DNA from: Rhizocola hellebori
GTDB taxonomy: Bacteria > Actinomycetota > Actinomycetes > Mycobacteriales > Micromonosporaceae
Length of the DNA: 64,000 bases
Direction of reading: 5' to 3'
Assembly (NCBI RefSeq): GCF_016862955.1
Contig: NZ_BONY01000028.1
Coordinates: 56,267-120,266, forward strand
In this document: piece after piece, positions 16,656 through 24,191 of the stretch
Position numbering within the stretch: the first letter of the stretch is position 1
How the letters are laid out: every line of letters starts with the position of its first letter
Notes under the pieces: generated by a model
Told to the model about the DNA's origin: nothing
Seen by the model: only the letters and a program-made list of their open reading frames with translations
Database searches by the model: none
Program-made: the position numbers and the translations under genes

Positions 16656-17810
16656 TTAGTCGATTTTGTCAAACCTCTCGGGACTCAAAAAATCAACTTC
16701 CCAGCGGGTCTTGTCCCACATGGCCAGATCGGCGGCGATTTCACCGATGACGGTGGCGAATTTGAACCCGTGCCCGGAAAAGCCGCCGAGCACCGTCAAA
16801 CCAGGCAGGTCGGCGCGGCCGCCCACCAGGAAATGATGATCTGGGGTCAGAGAGTACATGCAGGACTGAAGCTTTACCGGCTGTGGCCGCAGGCCGGGCA
16901 AGGTCCGCGTGACGATGTCGGCCAACAGCTCCGCATCATGGTCGTCCGGTTGACGGGCACCGACCGCTGGGTCGACCGGCTCGTCCAGGCTCGGCCAATT
17001 GTGGACCGCCACCTTGACCGGCGAGCCATCCACGCTCGGAATTCCATACCAGTTGTATGAGCCGGTGGCATCGGTGCGAATGAAGACCGGGAACCGCTCG
17101 GCCGTGTATGCAGCCGCGTCATCGCTTTCGAACCAGCCGAAGACCCGTCGCACCACCTCGACTCGAGACATCGCGGTGGGCGCCAGTTTAGTCAGCCAGG
17201 CGCCGGCAGCCACCACCACATGCTTGGCGACGATCTCTTCGTGTCCTATCCGGACCCGGGGCCGCTTGGCATCGGGGATGATCTCGGTGACTTCTGTTCG
17301 GGTTAGGACCTTGGCCCCAAGATGCTCGGCGATCCGAATGGCGGCACAGACGGCCTTCTCCGGCCGGAGCAAACCCGCATCCTCTTCGTAGAAGGCAGTG
17401 GTCTCATCGTCAAGCTGATGTTGCGGGTACCGCTGCCGCATCTGGTGGGGGTCGAAGAGCTCGTATGGCAGGTGATGAGCATTGGCCGACGCGATCGGCG
17501 CGAGCAAAGGTGCGGAGCCGGTGGGGGCTATGACCAGACCGCCGGTTTTATCAAGAAGCCTTTCGCCGGAAAGATTCTCCAGCTCTGTCCAGAGCTGCCA
17601 CGCGCGTTGGGCAAGTGGCACATACTTGGCACCTTCGGCATAGGCCGTACGGATGATACGACTGCCACCGTGACTGGCCCCTCGGGAATGGCCGGGCTCG
17701 AATTGCTCTATGCCGAGGACTTTCACCTCCCGGCGAGCCAGTTGCATGAGCGTATTGCTACCCATGGCACCCAGGCCGACTATCACCACATCCACATCTG
17801 GAGAGCTCAT
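16656..17810 (-). CDS. Sarcosine oxidase / N-methyltryptophan oxidase-like FAD oxidase, copy 1
   Basis: A 384-residue monomeric FAD amine oxidase of the SoxA/SolA (DAO) family, which oxidises secondary N-methyl amines to release formaldehyde and peroxide. The dinucleotide-binding GLGAMGSN follows the first strand; EQFEPGHSRGASHGGSRIIR contains the flavin-contacting Arg/His segment; FSGHGFKFATVIGEIAADL is the C-terminal flavin-binding motif. The ATG at 17810 was chosen because it aligns with copy 2 and has GAGG upstream. The protein is highly similar to copy 2 at 18064-19209, but the DNA is noticeably less GC-rich. It probably forms an operon with the methyltransferase. Substrate unknown. Confidence 0.87.
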   Translation of the reverse strand: MSSPDVDVVIVGLGAMGSNTLMQLARREVKVLGIEQFEPGHSRGASHGGSRIIRTAYAEGAKYVPLAQRAWQLWTELENLSGERLLDKTGGLVIAPTGSAPLLAPIASANAHHLPYELFDPHQMRQRYPQHQLDDETTAFYEEDAGLLRPEKAVCAAIRIAEHLGAKVLTRTEVTEIIPDAKRPRVRIGHEEIVAKHVVVAAGAWLTKLAPTAMSRVEVVRRVFGWFESDDAAAYTAERFPVFIRTDATGSYNWYGIPSVDGSPVKVAVHNWPSLDEPVDPAVGARQPDDHDAELLADIVTRTLPGLRPQPVKLQSCMYSLTPDHHFLVGGRADLPGLTVLGGFSGHGFKFATVIGEIAADLAMWDKTRWEVDFLSPERFDKID

Positions 17811-18063
17811 CACAGGGAACCTCGCTTGATTGGGGATTGACGCCACGTGTCTAACGAGTGATGCCAGACACGGTGACCGGTCAAGCGATCATTGAACAGT
17901 TCATTCATGCGACGGATTCAATCAATAGAAGACAATCGAATCAAGCATAGAAGGTCATGATGACGTTGTGCCTAGAGGGTGGCCGGAGGGCACTCAACAA
18001 ATGCACCGGATTCTTGAGCTGGAGCTACGCGTCCGACTGGGTGTCACCGCGTGAATCGGTTCC
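17811..18063. other. Promoter region of oxidase copy 1
   Basis: 253 bp between the two oxidase genes. It contains TTGACC on the minus strand (17879-17884), a 7-bp inverted repeat CGTGTCT...AGACACG around 17846-17871, and the perfect palindrome TGAACAGTTCA at 17893-17903, a possible operator. No gene was found. Confidence 0.45.
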
Positions 18064-19209
18064 TCACGCGAACCGCTCGGGATCGAGAAAGGCTATTTCC
18101 CAGCTCGTCTTTCCCTGCGTGGCAAGATCGGCGGCGATTTCGCCGATGGCGGTGGAGAACTTGAAGCCGTGGCCGGAGAAGCCGCCGAGCACGGTCAGGC
18201 CGGGCAGGTCTGCCCGGCTGCCGACCAGGAAATGCTGATCGGGGGTCAGCGAGTACATGCACGACTGAAGCTTTACCGGCCGAGGCCGCAGGCCGGGCAG
18301 GGTCTGCTCGACGATCTCCGCGATCAGGTCCGCGTCGTGGTTGTCCGGCGGGCGGGCGCCGGCCGTGGGGTCGACGGGCTCGTCCAGGCCGGGCCAGAAG
18401 TGGATCGCCACCTTGACCGGTGAGCCGTCGACGCTCGGAATTCCGTACCAGACATGGGTGTCGGTGGCGTCCGCGCGAATGAAGACCGGGAACCTTTCGA
18501 TCGTGTAGTCGGCGGGATGGTCACTTTCGAACCAGCCGAAGACCCGCCGGACCACCTTGACCGTGGACATCGCCGCCGGGGTGAGTCTGGTGAGCCAGGC
18601 GCCGGCGGCCACCACCACATGCCGGGCAACTATCTCTTTGTGTCCTATCCGGACTCGCGGCCGCTCGGGATCGGGGATGATCTCGGTGACCTCTGTTCCG
18701 GTCAGGACCTGCGCCCCAGAGCTCTCGGCGACCCTGATCGCGGCACGGACCGCTTTCTCGGGCCGCAGCACGCCGGCGTCCGCTTCGTAGAAGGCTGCCG
18801 ACTGCTTGTCGAGCCGATGCTGTGGGTACCGCTTCCGCATCTGGTCGTGGTCGAAAAGCTCATACGGCAAGTGATGAGCGGTGGCCGACGTTATCGGTGC
18901 CAGCACCGGCGCGGAGCCGGTGGGTCCGATGACCAGGCCGCCGGTTTTCTCCAGAAGCCTTTCGCCGGAAAGGTTTTCCAGCTCTCGCCAAAGCTGCCAG
19001 GCTCGCTGCGCGAGCGGAACATACGCGGCGCCTTCGGCGTAGGCGGTGCGGATGATGCGGGTCTCGCCGTGGCTGGCGCCTCGGGAGTGGCCCGGCTCGA
19101 ACTGCTCGATGCCGAGAACCTTCACCTGCCGGCGCGCCAGTTGCATGAGCGTGTTGCTGCCCATGGCGCCCAGGCCGACGACCACCACATCCACGTCCGG
19201 CGTGCTCAT
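18064..19209 (-). CDS. Sarcosine oxidase / N-methyltryptophan oxidase-like FAD oxidase, copy 2
   Basis: A 381-residue paralog of the preceding oxidase with the same landmarks: VVVGLGAMGSNTLMQLARR at the N-terminus, GHSRGASHGETRIIRTAYAE, and FSGHGFKFSTAIGEIAADL near the C-terminus. Its GC content matches the general level of the window, unlike copy 1, so it may be the older resident and copy 1 the arrival, or the reverse duplication after transfer. The ATG at 19209 is supported by TACTGT 6 nt upstream. A frame continuing to 19956 exists but runs antisense through the sigma-factor gene and was not used. Just upstream is gene debris that includes a 25-bp exact copy of this gene's own sequence. 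Confidence 0.87.
   Translation of the reverse strand: MSTPDVDVVVVGLGAMGSNTLMQLARRQVKVLGIEQFEPGHSRGASHGETRIIRTAYAEGAAYVPLAQRAWQLWRELENLSGERLLEKTGGLVIGPTGSAPVLAPITSATAHHLPYELFDHDQMRKRYPQHRLDKQSAAFYEADAGVLRPEKAVRAAIRVAESSGAQVLTGTEVTEIIPDPERPRVRIGHKEIVARHVVVAAGAWLTRLTPAAMSTVKVVRRVFGWFESDHPADYTIERFPVFIRADATDTHVWYGIPSVDGSPVKVAIHFWPGLDEPVDPTAGARPPDNHDADLIAEIVEQTLPGLRPRPVKLQSCMYSLTPDQHFLVGSRADLPGLTVLGGFSGHGFKFSTAIGEIAADLATQGKTSWEIAFLDPERFA
18978..19002. repeat. 25-bp direct repeat, copy inside oxidase 2
   Basis: Exact match to 19288-19312; both contain CTCTCGCCAAAGCTGCCAGG. It shows that part of the oxidase sequence has been copied into the debris upstream of the gene. Confidence 0.8.
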
Positions 19210-19212
19210 CAT

Positions 19213-19357
19213 GCGACAGTAGCGTGACAGCGACCGCAATCGTGACCTCGAGGACCTTGCCGGAGCGCATGACGTAGGTCTCGTGGCCCAGCTCTCGCCA
19301 AAGCTGCCAGGCGGCGGCCGCGGGGGAGCACTTTGCCAGCAGGGCACCCGAAAACTG
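19213..19357. pseudogene. Mosaic of gene fragments upstream of oxidase 2
   Basis: Three unrelated pieces are joined here. About 19213-19287 reads on the minus strand as an open stretch (HETYVMRSGKVLEVTIAVAV) with no recognised family. 19288-19312 is a 25-bp exact copy of oxidase 2. 19324-19357 matches the xylB 3' end, reading EHFASRAPEN on the plus strand but followed by TGG instead of TGA. No intact gene is possible. The arrangement marks the edge of a rearranged or inserted segment. Confidence 0.6.
19324..19357 (+). repeat. 34-bp direct repeat, right copy (xylB-like fragment)
   Basis: 32 of 34 positions match 13896-13929. The two differences (C to T and T to C) turn FVS into FAS in the encoded peptide. 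Confidence 0.8.
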
Positions 19358-19395
19358 GCGTGAACTAGGGCATTAAGGCTTCCGAAAAGATCTCT

Positions 19396-19423
19396 GCAAC
19401 CATTGCGTGCCTTGATACGTGTA
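19396..19423 (+). promoter_or_regulatory. Candidate ECF-type promoter of the sigma gene
   Basis: GCAACC (19396-19401) and CGTGTA (19418-19423) with a 16-bp spacer resemble the AAC-plus-CGT pattern of ECF promoters, upstream of an ECF sigma gene that could regulate itself. Only pattern resemblance supports this. Confidence 0.35.
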
Positions 19424-19464
19424 CCCTGCGCCAACGGGGAGGTCCCTGGCACGGGAGGATCAAT

Positions 19465-19974
19465 TTGGCCGCCGAAGTGTCTGTCGTTGTGGCGAGAGCC
19501 GAACCCTTCCGGGAGTTCGACGAGTTTTACGCCGCGAACTATCAGGGGCTGTGCCTTCAGCTCCTCGTTTACCTGGGCGATCTGGCCGAAGCGCAGGACG
19601 TCGTACAAGAGGCGTTCTGCCGTGCGCTGAAGAAGTGGCAACAGATCGGCGCGTATGACGAGCCCGGTGCCTGGGTTCGGCGGGTGGCCTGGAATCTTGC
19701 CATCCACCGGTTCCGCCGCCAGGGTACGGTGACACGCTTCCTTCGCCGGCAACGACTGGAGGTCGTGCCGGGTCCGGATCCCACTCGGGTGGCTCTCATC
19801 GCCGCGCTCGCGACCCTGCCGCCTAATCACCGCCGCGCGGTTGTGCTGCATCACATGGTGCAGCTGAGCATCGCCGAGATCGCGCAGCAGGAGGACGTGG
19901 CCGAGGGCACTGTCAAGTCTTGGCTCAGCAGAGGGCGAGCCGCGCTTGCGGCTCAATTGGACCAGGAGGCATAA
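19465..19974 (+). CDS. SigE-family ECF RNA polymerase sigma factor
   Basis: A 169-residue ECF sigma factor. Region 2 is visible as EFDEFYAANYQGLCLQL, LGDLAEAQDVVQEAFCRAL and WVRRVAWNLAIHRFRR; region 4 as ALATLPPNHRRAVVLHHMV and IAQQEDVAEGTVKSWLSRGR. Region 3 is absent, as expected. The TTG at 19465 was chosen because GGGAGG lies at the right distance upstream; GTG 19480 would cut only five residues. It is followed after 2 bp by a single-pass membrane protein gene that probably encodes its partner. The candidate promoter at 19396-19423 suggests autoregulation. Confidence 0.9.
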   Translation: MAAEVSVVVARAEPFREFDEFYAANYQGLCLQLLVYLGDLAEAQDVVQEAFCRALKKWQQIGAYDEPGAWVRRVAWNLAIHRFRRQGTVTRFLRRQRLEVVPGPDPTRVALIAALATLPPNHRRAVVLHHMVQLSIAEIAQQEDVAEGTVKSWLSRGRAALAAQLDQEA

Positions 19975-19976
19975 GG

Positions 19977-21131
19977 GTGTCCGATCACGACGAAGCCACC
20001 ATCATCGACAATGCATTCCGTAGCTTCACCCACGAAGCCGCACCATCGGTGCACGCGCCCGAAGTGAGCATCGTTTACGCCGCCGTGGCGCATCAGCACA
20101 AGGTGCGGGTAGCCGGTTTGAGCGTCGTCAGCGCGCTCGCCGTCGTGCTGCCGGTGTCCATCTATTTCGGCCTGGCCAACGGCAGCCAGTCGCCGCCCAC
20201 GGATGTGCTTGCCAGTGCCAGCCCATCGGTAGGTGCCTCCCCTTCTCCCTCTGAATCGCCAGGGAGTCGGATCGATCGGCAGGCACTTACCGGTCAGCCT
20301 ATTGATCTGCCCGGCTGGGGGTGCGGGACAAAGAATCTGACCCTCGCCGACACTGCGGGTGGCGAGGGCAGCATCTGGGTCGACGCCCTGGTGGATGTGG
20401 CGGGAGCGGGCGACACGCCACCGATGACGGTGGCGCTTATCCACTGCCAGTCGGTGCGGGGCCGGTTGAGTCAGGTCGTAGCGTTTCAGCAAAACGCCGC
20501 CGGAAAGATCACCAGCCTCGGCCAGGTGATCGTGACCTCCGCCAACGTTCCCGTGATTCAGGAGATCCGGCCGAGCCAGGCCGGAGACGTTTCGGTGATC
20601 GTGACGAGCAACGGGCAGTCACAAATCAGAGACTTCAAGTGGAACGGGCAACGGTTCAGCCAGATCAGTGGGCCCACCGATCCCGCCACGCCGCCCCCCT
20701 CCAAACCGCCGCAGGCGCTCGCCGATCTCGAAGTCAAGCTCTCGGGCCTGACCTTCGGCCCCGAAGCCGACGGCGTGCGCACCGGATCGATCACTGTCAC
20801 CGTGACGAATCTGAGCACGACGGCATCCGCTGGGTTCTCGGTGGCGCTGGATGGCGACTCGGTGGGCGCATGCCCCGGCTGCCCTGGCGGGTTCAGTCGT
20901 CTAGGGTCTAGTGCCATCACCATCGAACCGAATCAGTGGGCTAACGGCGCAGCGCGCGGTCCGCTGGCCGGGGGTGGCTCGACGACGATAACGGTCTCGT
21001 TCACACTGACCCGGGCACACGCCTTCTATCAGGACCGTAACGTCATATCGGCGACGCTCACGCCTAGTGGCGGCAAGGACCCGAAGGGGGACAACAACTA
21101 CGCGGAGTCTGATTTCACCGTCGCGGGATAG
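19977..21131 (+). CDS. Single-pass membrane protein, probable partner of the ECF sigma factor
   Basis: A 384-residue protein: a cytoplasmic N-terminus of about 45 residues, one membrane helix (about 46-66, VAGLSVVSALAVVLPVSIYF), a Ser/Pro-rich linker (ASASPSVGASPSPSESPGS), a central extracytoplasmic region with a Cys pair, and a C-terminal beta-sandwich-like domain (LEVKLSGLTFGPEADG onward) resembling CARDB/DUF11 folds. The GTG has AGGAGG 7 nt upstream and lies 2 bp after the sigma stop. Topology and position suggest an anti-sigma or sensor function, but the classic zinc anti-sigma motif (HxxxCxxC) is absent, so the role is inferred from context only. Confidence 0.6.
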   Translation: MSDHDEATIIDNAFRSFTHEAAPSVHAPEVSIVYAAVAHQHKVRVAGLSVVSALAVVLPVSIYFGLANGSQSPPTDVLASASPSVGASPSPSESPGSRIDRQALTGQPIDLPGWGCGTKNLTLADTAGGEGSIWVDALVDVAGAGDTPPMTVALIHCQSVRGRLSQVVAFQQNAAGKITSLGQVIVTSANVPVIQEIRPSQAGDVSVIVTSNGQSQIRDFKWNGQRFSQISGPTDPATPPPSKPPQALADLEVKLSGLTFGPEADGVRTGSITVTVTNLSTTASAGFSVALDGDSVGACPGCPGGFSRLGSSAITIEPNQWANGAARGPLAGGGSTTITVSFTLTRAHAFYQDRNVISATLTPSGGKDPKGDNNYAESDFTVAG

Positions 21132-21172
21132 CTGATTGCCAGCGTCAGCAGGCGTGGCTCGGTCTGGCCGGG

Positions 21173-22405
21173 TCACGCCGCGACGGTATCGCCCGCAATC
21201 ATCTCGCGTGCGCCCCTGGTGAGCAGCCAGGCTGGGAGCACCGCGACGCAAATGATGACGAGGATCGACGGGTTGGGCACGACGACCGCGGCCAGAAAGA
21301 TAGCCAGCCAGCCGGAGCGGGTGATCACCAGCACCAGCCCCAGGATGCTGCAGGCGACCGCCATTCCCACCGGTACCGAGGAAAACAGGCTGTTGGCAAG
21401 CATGCCGAGAGCCACTCCGATGAAGACGGTGGGAAAGATACGGCCACCACGGAAGCCGGCTGTGGCGGCGACGAGCATCGCGATGAGCTTGATGCCGGCG
21501 ATGATGGCGAGAGAGGCTGAGCTTAGCGTCGGGTATTCCTTCGTCAGCTCGGCCATCTGGTCCAGCCCCTTGAACATGGTGATCTCTCCGCCGATCGCGC
21601 CGAGCACACCCAGCACTATGCCGCCGGCGGTGAGCATCAGCATTGGGTGGCGCAGCGTCTGAAAGAGCGCGAACAGGCGTGGGAAGACCCAGATCGCGGC
21701 TAGCGCGATCAGGCTGGAGATCACCGCGATGAGGCAGGCGGCGACGATGTCGCCCCATCTGAAACCGGGATAGGGCGGCAGCGAAAGGGACATGGTGCTG
21801 CCGCCGGTGATGGCGAGATAGGTGAGGCCACCCGCCGCGGCGGCGGCCAAGGGCGCAAAAAGCCTGTCCCACAAAGGTTCTTCGCTAGGGTTCTGAGCGA
21901 AGGCCTCGGTGAGCATCAGCGCGGCGGCTATCGGCGCGCCGAACAGGGCGCCGATGGTGGCGGCCATGGCCAGACCGGCCCAGCTCGCCGCCGGTATGCG
22001 GGGGGTGAGCCGGGCGCCCAGCGCGACAGCGAGGGCGGCGTTCGCGCCGAGCACCGGGAACTCGGGACCCAGGCTCACGCCTCCGGCGAGGGCGAGGATG
22101 GCGGCGAGCAGGAGGCTGGGGACCTCCCCGATCGGGCCGGGCGGATGCATCAGGTCGACGGTGGCCGGGTTAGGCCCGGCGTGGCCGGGCACCAGCCAGA
22201 CCACGAGCCCGACCGCCGCGCCGGTGGCGGTGAGCACCGCGAAGATCCACCACGGTGAGCTGCTGGAGATGTCGAGCCAGGAAGGCAGGTGCGACCAGAG
22301 CAGGTCGTGCAGCAGGGGGTCGGCGAGGTAGTCGACGAGCCATAGCACAAGGGCACTGGCTATGCCGACCACGACCGCAGGAACTAGCTGCTTTAACAGC
22401 CTCAT
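21173..22405 (-). CDS. CLC-family chloride channel / H+-Cl- antiporter-like protein
   Basis: A 410-residue membrane protein with 10 or more helices. The gating region reads SLGPEFPVLG with E115 in place of the usual GREGP, so the gating Glu is kept in a modified frame. GALFGAPIAAALMLTEAF corresponds to the helix after it, and FRGGRIFPTVFIGVALG to the GxFxP filter segment near the C-terminus. No CBS domains. TATTGT 6 nt upstream of the ATG suggests a leaderless mRNA. It is divergent from a K+ channel gene with only 17 bp between the two start codons, hinting at joint control of ion balance. Confidence 0.85.
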   Translation of the reverse strand: MRLLKQLVPAVVVGIASALVLWLVDYLADPLLHDLLWSHLPSWLDISSSSPWWIFAVLTATGAAVGLVVWLVPGHAGPNPATVDLMHPPGPIGEVPSLLLAAILALAGGVSLGPEFPVLGANAALAVALGARLTPRIPAASWAGLAMAATIGALFGAPIAAALMLTEAFAQNPSEEPLWDRLFAPLAAAAAGGLTYLAITGGSTMSLSLPPYPGFRWGDIVAACLIAVISSLIALAAIWVFPRLFALFQTLRHPMLMLTAGGIVLGVLGAIGGEITMFKGLDQMAELTKEYPTLSSASLAIIAGIKLIAMLVAATAGFRGGRIFPTVFIGVALGMLANSLFSSVPVGMAVACSILGLVLVITRSGWLAIFLAAVVVPNPSILVIICVAVLPAWLLTRGAREMIAGDTVAA

Positions 22406-22422
22406 TAGGCAACAATAGGGAC

Positions 22423-22908
22423 ATGCGACCGCTTTTCAGGCTGATTCTCGGCACTGTGGCGCTGGTCGCGCTCTACTTCGCCTTGCCGGTCAACATCGAT
22501 GACAGTCTGGCGGTGCGGGTGGTTCTCAGCGTTATCTGTCTGGTGGCCGTGACCTGGCTGATAGTGCGTGAGGTGCGCATTCAGGTGAACACGGAAGGGT
22601 CGCAGCTGTGGGGCCTGGGCCTGGCGCTGGTCGGGGCGGTGATCGCATTCTCCATGACCGACTACGTCATCGCCTTTGCTGCGCCAGGTGAATTCGTGGA
22701 TCTGAACACCCGGCTGGACGCGCTCTACTTCGCCCTGACCACCCTGGCGACGGTCGGCTACGGCGACGTGCACGCCCAGGGCCAGATCGCCCGGGCCGTG
22801 GTCTGCATCCAGTTGGTTTTCAATCTGGTGGTACTGACCACGGCCGCCTCTGTCCTGGTCGGCCAGCTGCGCACCCGGGCAACGACCCGCTCAGCGGGCA
22901 AGCAGTAG
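22423..22908 (+). CDS. Potassium channel family protein (Ion_trans_2)
   Basis: A 161-residue channel with two N-terminal helices (about 5-22, 30-48), then a pore module: helix 65-85, a pore loop with the selectivity filter TVGYGD at 110-115, and a last helix 122-145. No RCK/TrkA domain follows, so it is a short ungated-type channel of the kind common in actinobacteria. The ATG at 22423 is preferred over upstream starts, which would run into the divergent CLC gene. The 3' end overlaps the convergent QueA-like gene by 18 bp. Confidence 0.88.
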   Translation: MRPLFRLILGTVALVALYFALPVNIDDSLAVRVVLSVICLVAVTWLIVREVRIQVNTEGSQLWGLGLALVGAVIAFSMTDYVIAFAAPGEFVDLNTRLDALYFALTTLATVGYGDVHAQGQIARAVVCIQLVFNLVVLTTAASVLVGQLRTRATTRSAGKQ

Positions 22909-23883
22909 GTTCAGATCGCCGAACTCGTGCCACAGGTAGCCGTGTTCCACCGCCTGCTGGTAGCAGCGCGCCAGGAGTTCATCGCCCACAATGGCTTCCA
23001 GCATCAGCAGGTGGGAAGCGTGCGGTTCGTGGAAACCGGTCAGCAGGCCGTCGGTCACCCGGGTCGGGTTGTCGCGGGAGATGACAACATCTGTCCAGCC
23101 CTGTGCTGAGCGCACCTGCCCGTCGGCCGTGGTCGCCGTCTCGATCGCGCGCACGGCGGTGGTGCCGACCGCGATGATGCGCCTTGCCGCCGCTCTGGCC
23201 TCGTTGATGAGACGCGCGGTTGTTTCTGGTACCCAGAAACGTTCGGGGTAAGGCCTTTCGTGCGCCTCCCAGGAAGCGACGCCGGTGTGCAGGGTGATCG
23301 GGGCGATCACGATCCCGCGGCTGGCCAGCCGGGTCACCATGTGCTCGGTGAACGGCCGGCTCGCGCTGGGCATCTCGGCACTGCCCAGCTCGGTGGCGAA
23401 GACGCTGTGATAGGTCGACAAAGGCCAATCCCTTGTCACATATGGGTACCGGATGGGCCGCCCGAATTTCATCAGGTAACCCGGAACCGACGCGACGTCG
23501 ACCGATGCCACCCACAACCGCGGCGAGTAGGGCCCTTTGAGCGTGACGTGGGCCCCGCCCTGCAGCGTGATCCGTTCGCCGGCCGTGCCCTGGTGGCGCC
23601 GGGGCTCGACCACCCAATCCCGGTCGGGCAGCTGGGTGGAAAAGTGAAGGTCGAAGCTTCCGTCCACAGTGGACACCGCCGCGGGCATGGTGGCCGACGT
23701 GTTCACCACGAGCACGTCACCCGGCTCCAGGAGCGCGGGCAGCTCCGGGAAGTGATGGTGGGAAACGCCGCCGGGCCCGCCGACGAGCAGCCGAACCTGG
23801 TCGCGGGCGAGCCCACGCGCCTCGGGCGGCTCGTGCGCCTCCAGCTCGGGGGAGAGAACAAAATCGAATGCGGCCACTGTCAT
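22891..23883 (-). CDS. QueA-like S-adenosylmethionine:tRNA ribosyltransferase-isomerase
   Basis: A 330-residue member of the QueA family, which transfers the ribosyl part of SAM to 7-aminomethyl-7-deazaguanine in tRNA. Supporting segments are ALLEPGDVLVVNTS, ITLHTGVASWEAHE, VPETTARLINEARAAARRIIAVGTTAVRAIE and TDGLLTGFHEPHASHLLMLEAI, all in the family order. No other queuosine genes are in the window, and many actinobacteria carry such a homolog without the rest of the pathway, so the substrate may differ. It is the last gene of an SDR-VOC-QueA-like operon; its ATG overlaps the stop of the VOC gene. Confidence 0.85.
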   Translation of the reverse strand: MTVAAFDFVLSPELEAHEPPEARGLARDQVRLLVGGPGGVSHHHFPELPALLEPGDVLVVNTSATMPAAVSTVDGSFDLHFSTQLPDRDWVVEPRRHQGTAGERITLQGGAHVTLKGPYSPRLWVASVDVASVPGYLMKFGRPIRYPYVTRDWPLSTYHSVFATELGSAEMPSASRPFTEHMVTRLASRGIVIAPITLHTGVASWEAHERPYPERFWVPETTARLINEARAAARRIIAVGTTAVRAIETATTADGQVRSAQGWTDVVISRDNPTRVTDGLLTGFHEPHASHLLMLEAIVGDELLARCYQQAVEHGYLWHEFGDLNLLLAR

Positions 23884-24191
23884 GCCCTTGCCTCGCTCCA
23901 GATCAGAAGCCGGTTGCCGTCGGGGTCAGCGGTGACAAAGCCGTAGTGACCGCGGGGGAAGACCGAGCCTCCCCCGAGCCGGTCGACCTCCCCCCACGTC
24001 GGGAATTCAATGGCGTGCGCGGGATGGCCGGTGGGTGGTGTTTGCACCAGCTCGATGCGGCCGCTGGGGCCGACGCCGAAGACCAGGCCGCCGGGGAAGG
24101 AATCGATGACGGGCAGCCCGAGCGAGGAGTAGAACGCCTTGGCGGCGGCCAGATCGGCGACCTCGAAGGGCGCCCACAGCGCGAGCGTCAT
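23880..24191 (-). CDS. VOC (glyoxalase-like) family protein
   Basis: A 103-residue single beta-alpha-beta-beta-beta module protein. The N-terminus LALWAPFEVADLAAAKAFYSSLGLPVIDSF and the C-terminal DPDGNRLLIWSE match the vicinal-oxygen-chelate fold (glyoxalase/bleomycin resistance). The ATG at 24191 overlaps the SDR stop (ATGA), and its own stop overlaps the QueA-like start, so translation of the three genes is coupled. The reaction is unknown; the family includes isomerases, dioxygenases and drug-binding proteins. Confidence 0.8.
   Translation of the reverse strand: MTLALWAPFEVADLAAAKAFYSSLGLPVIDSFPGGLVFGVGPSGRIELVQTPPTGHPAHAIEFPTWGEVDRLGGGSVFPRGHYGFVTADPDGNRLLIWSEARA

Noticed and set aside
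18064..19956. A longer version of oxidase 2 starting far upstream
   Set aside because: The extra N-terminus is antisense to the sigma-factor gene and unlike the family; the ATG at 19209 aligns with copy 1 and has a TACTGT box 6 nt upstream.
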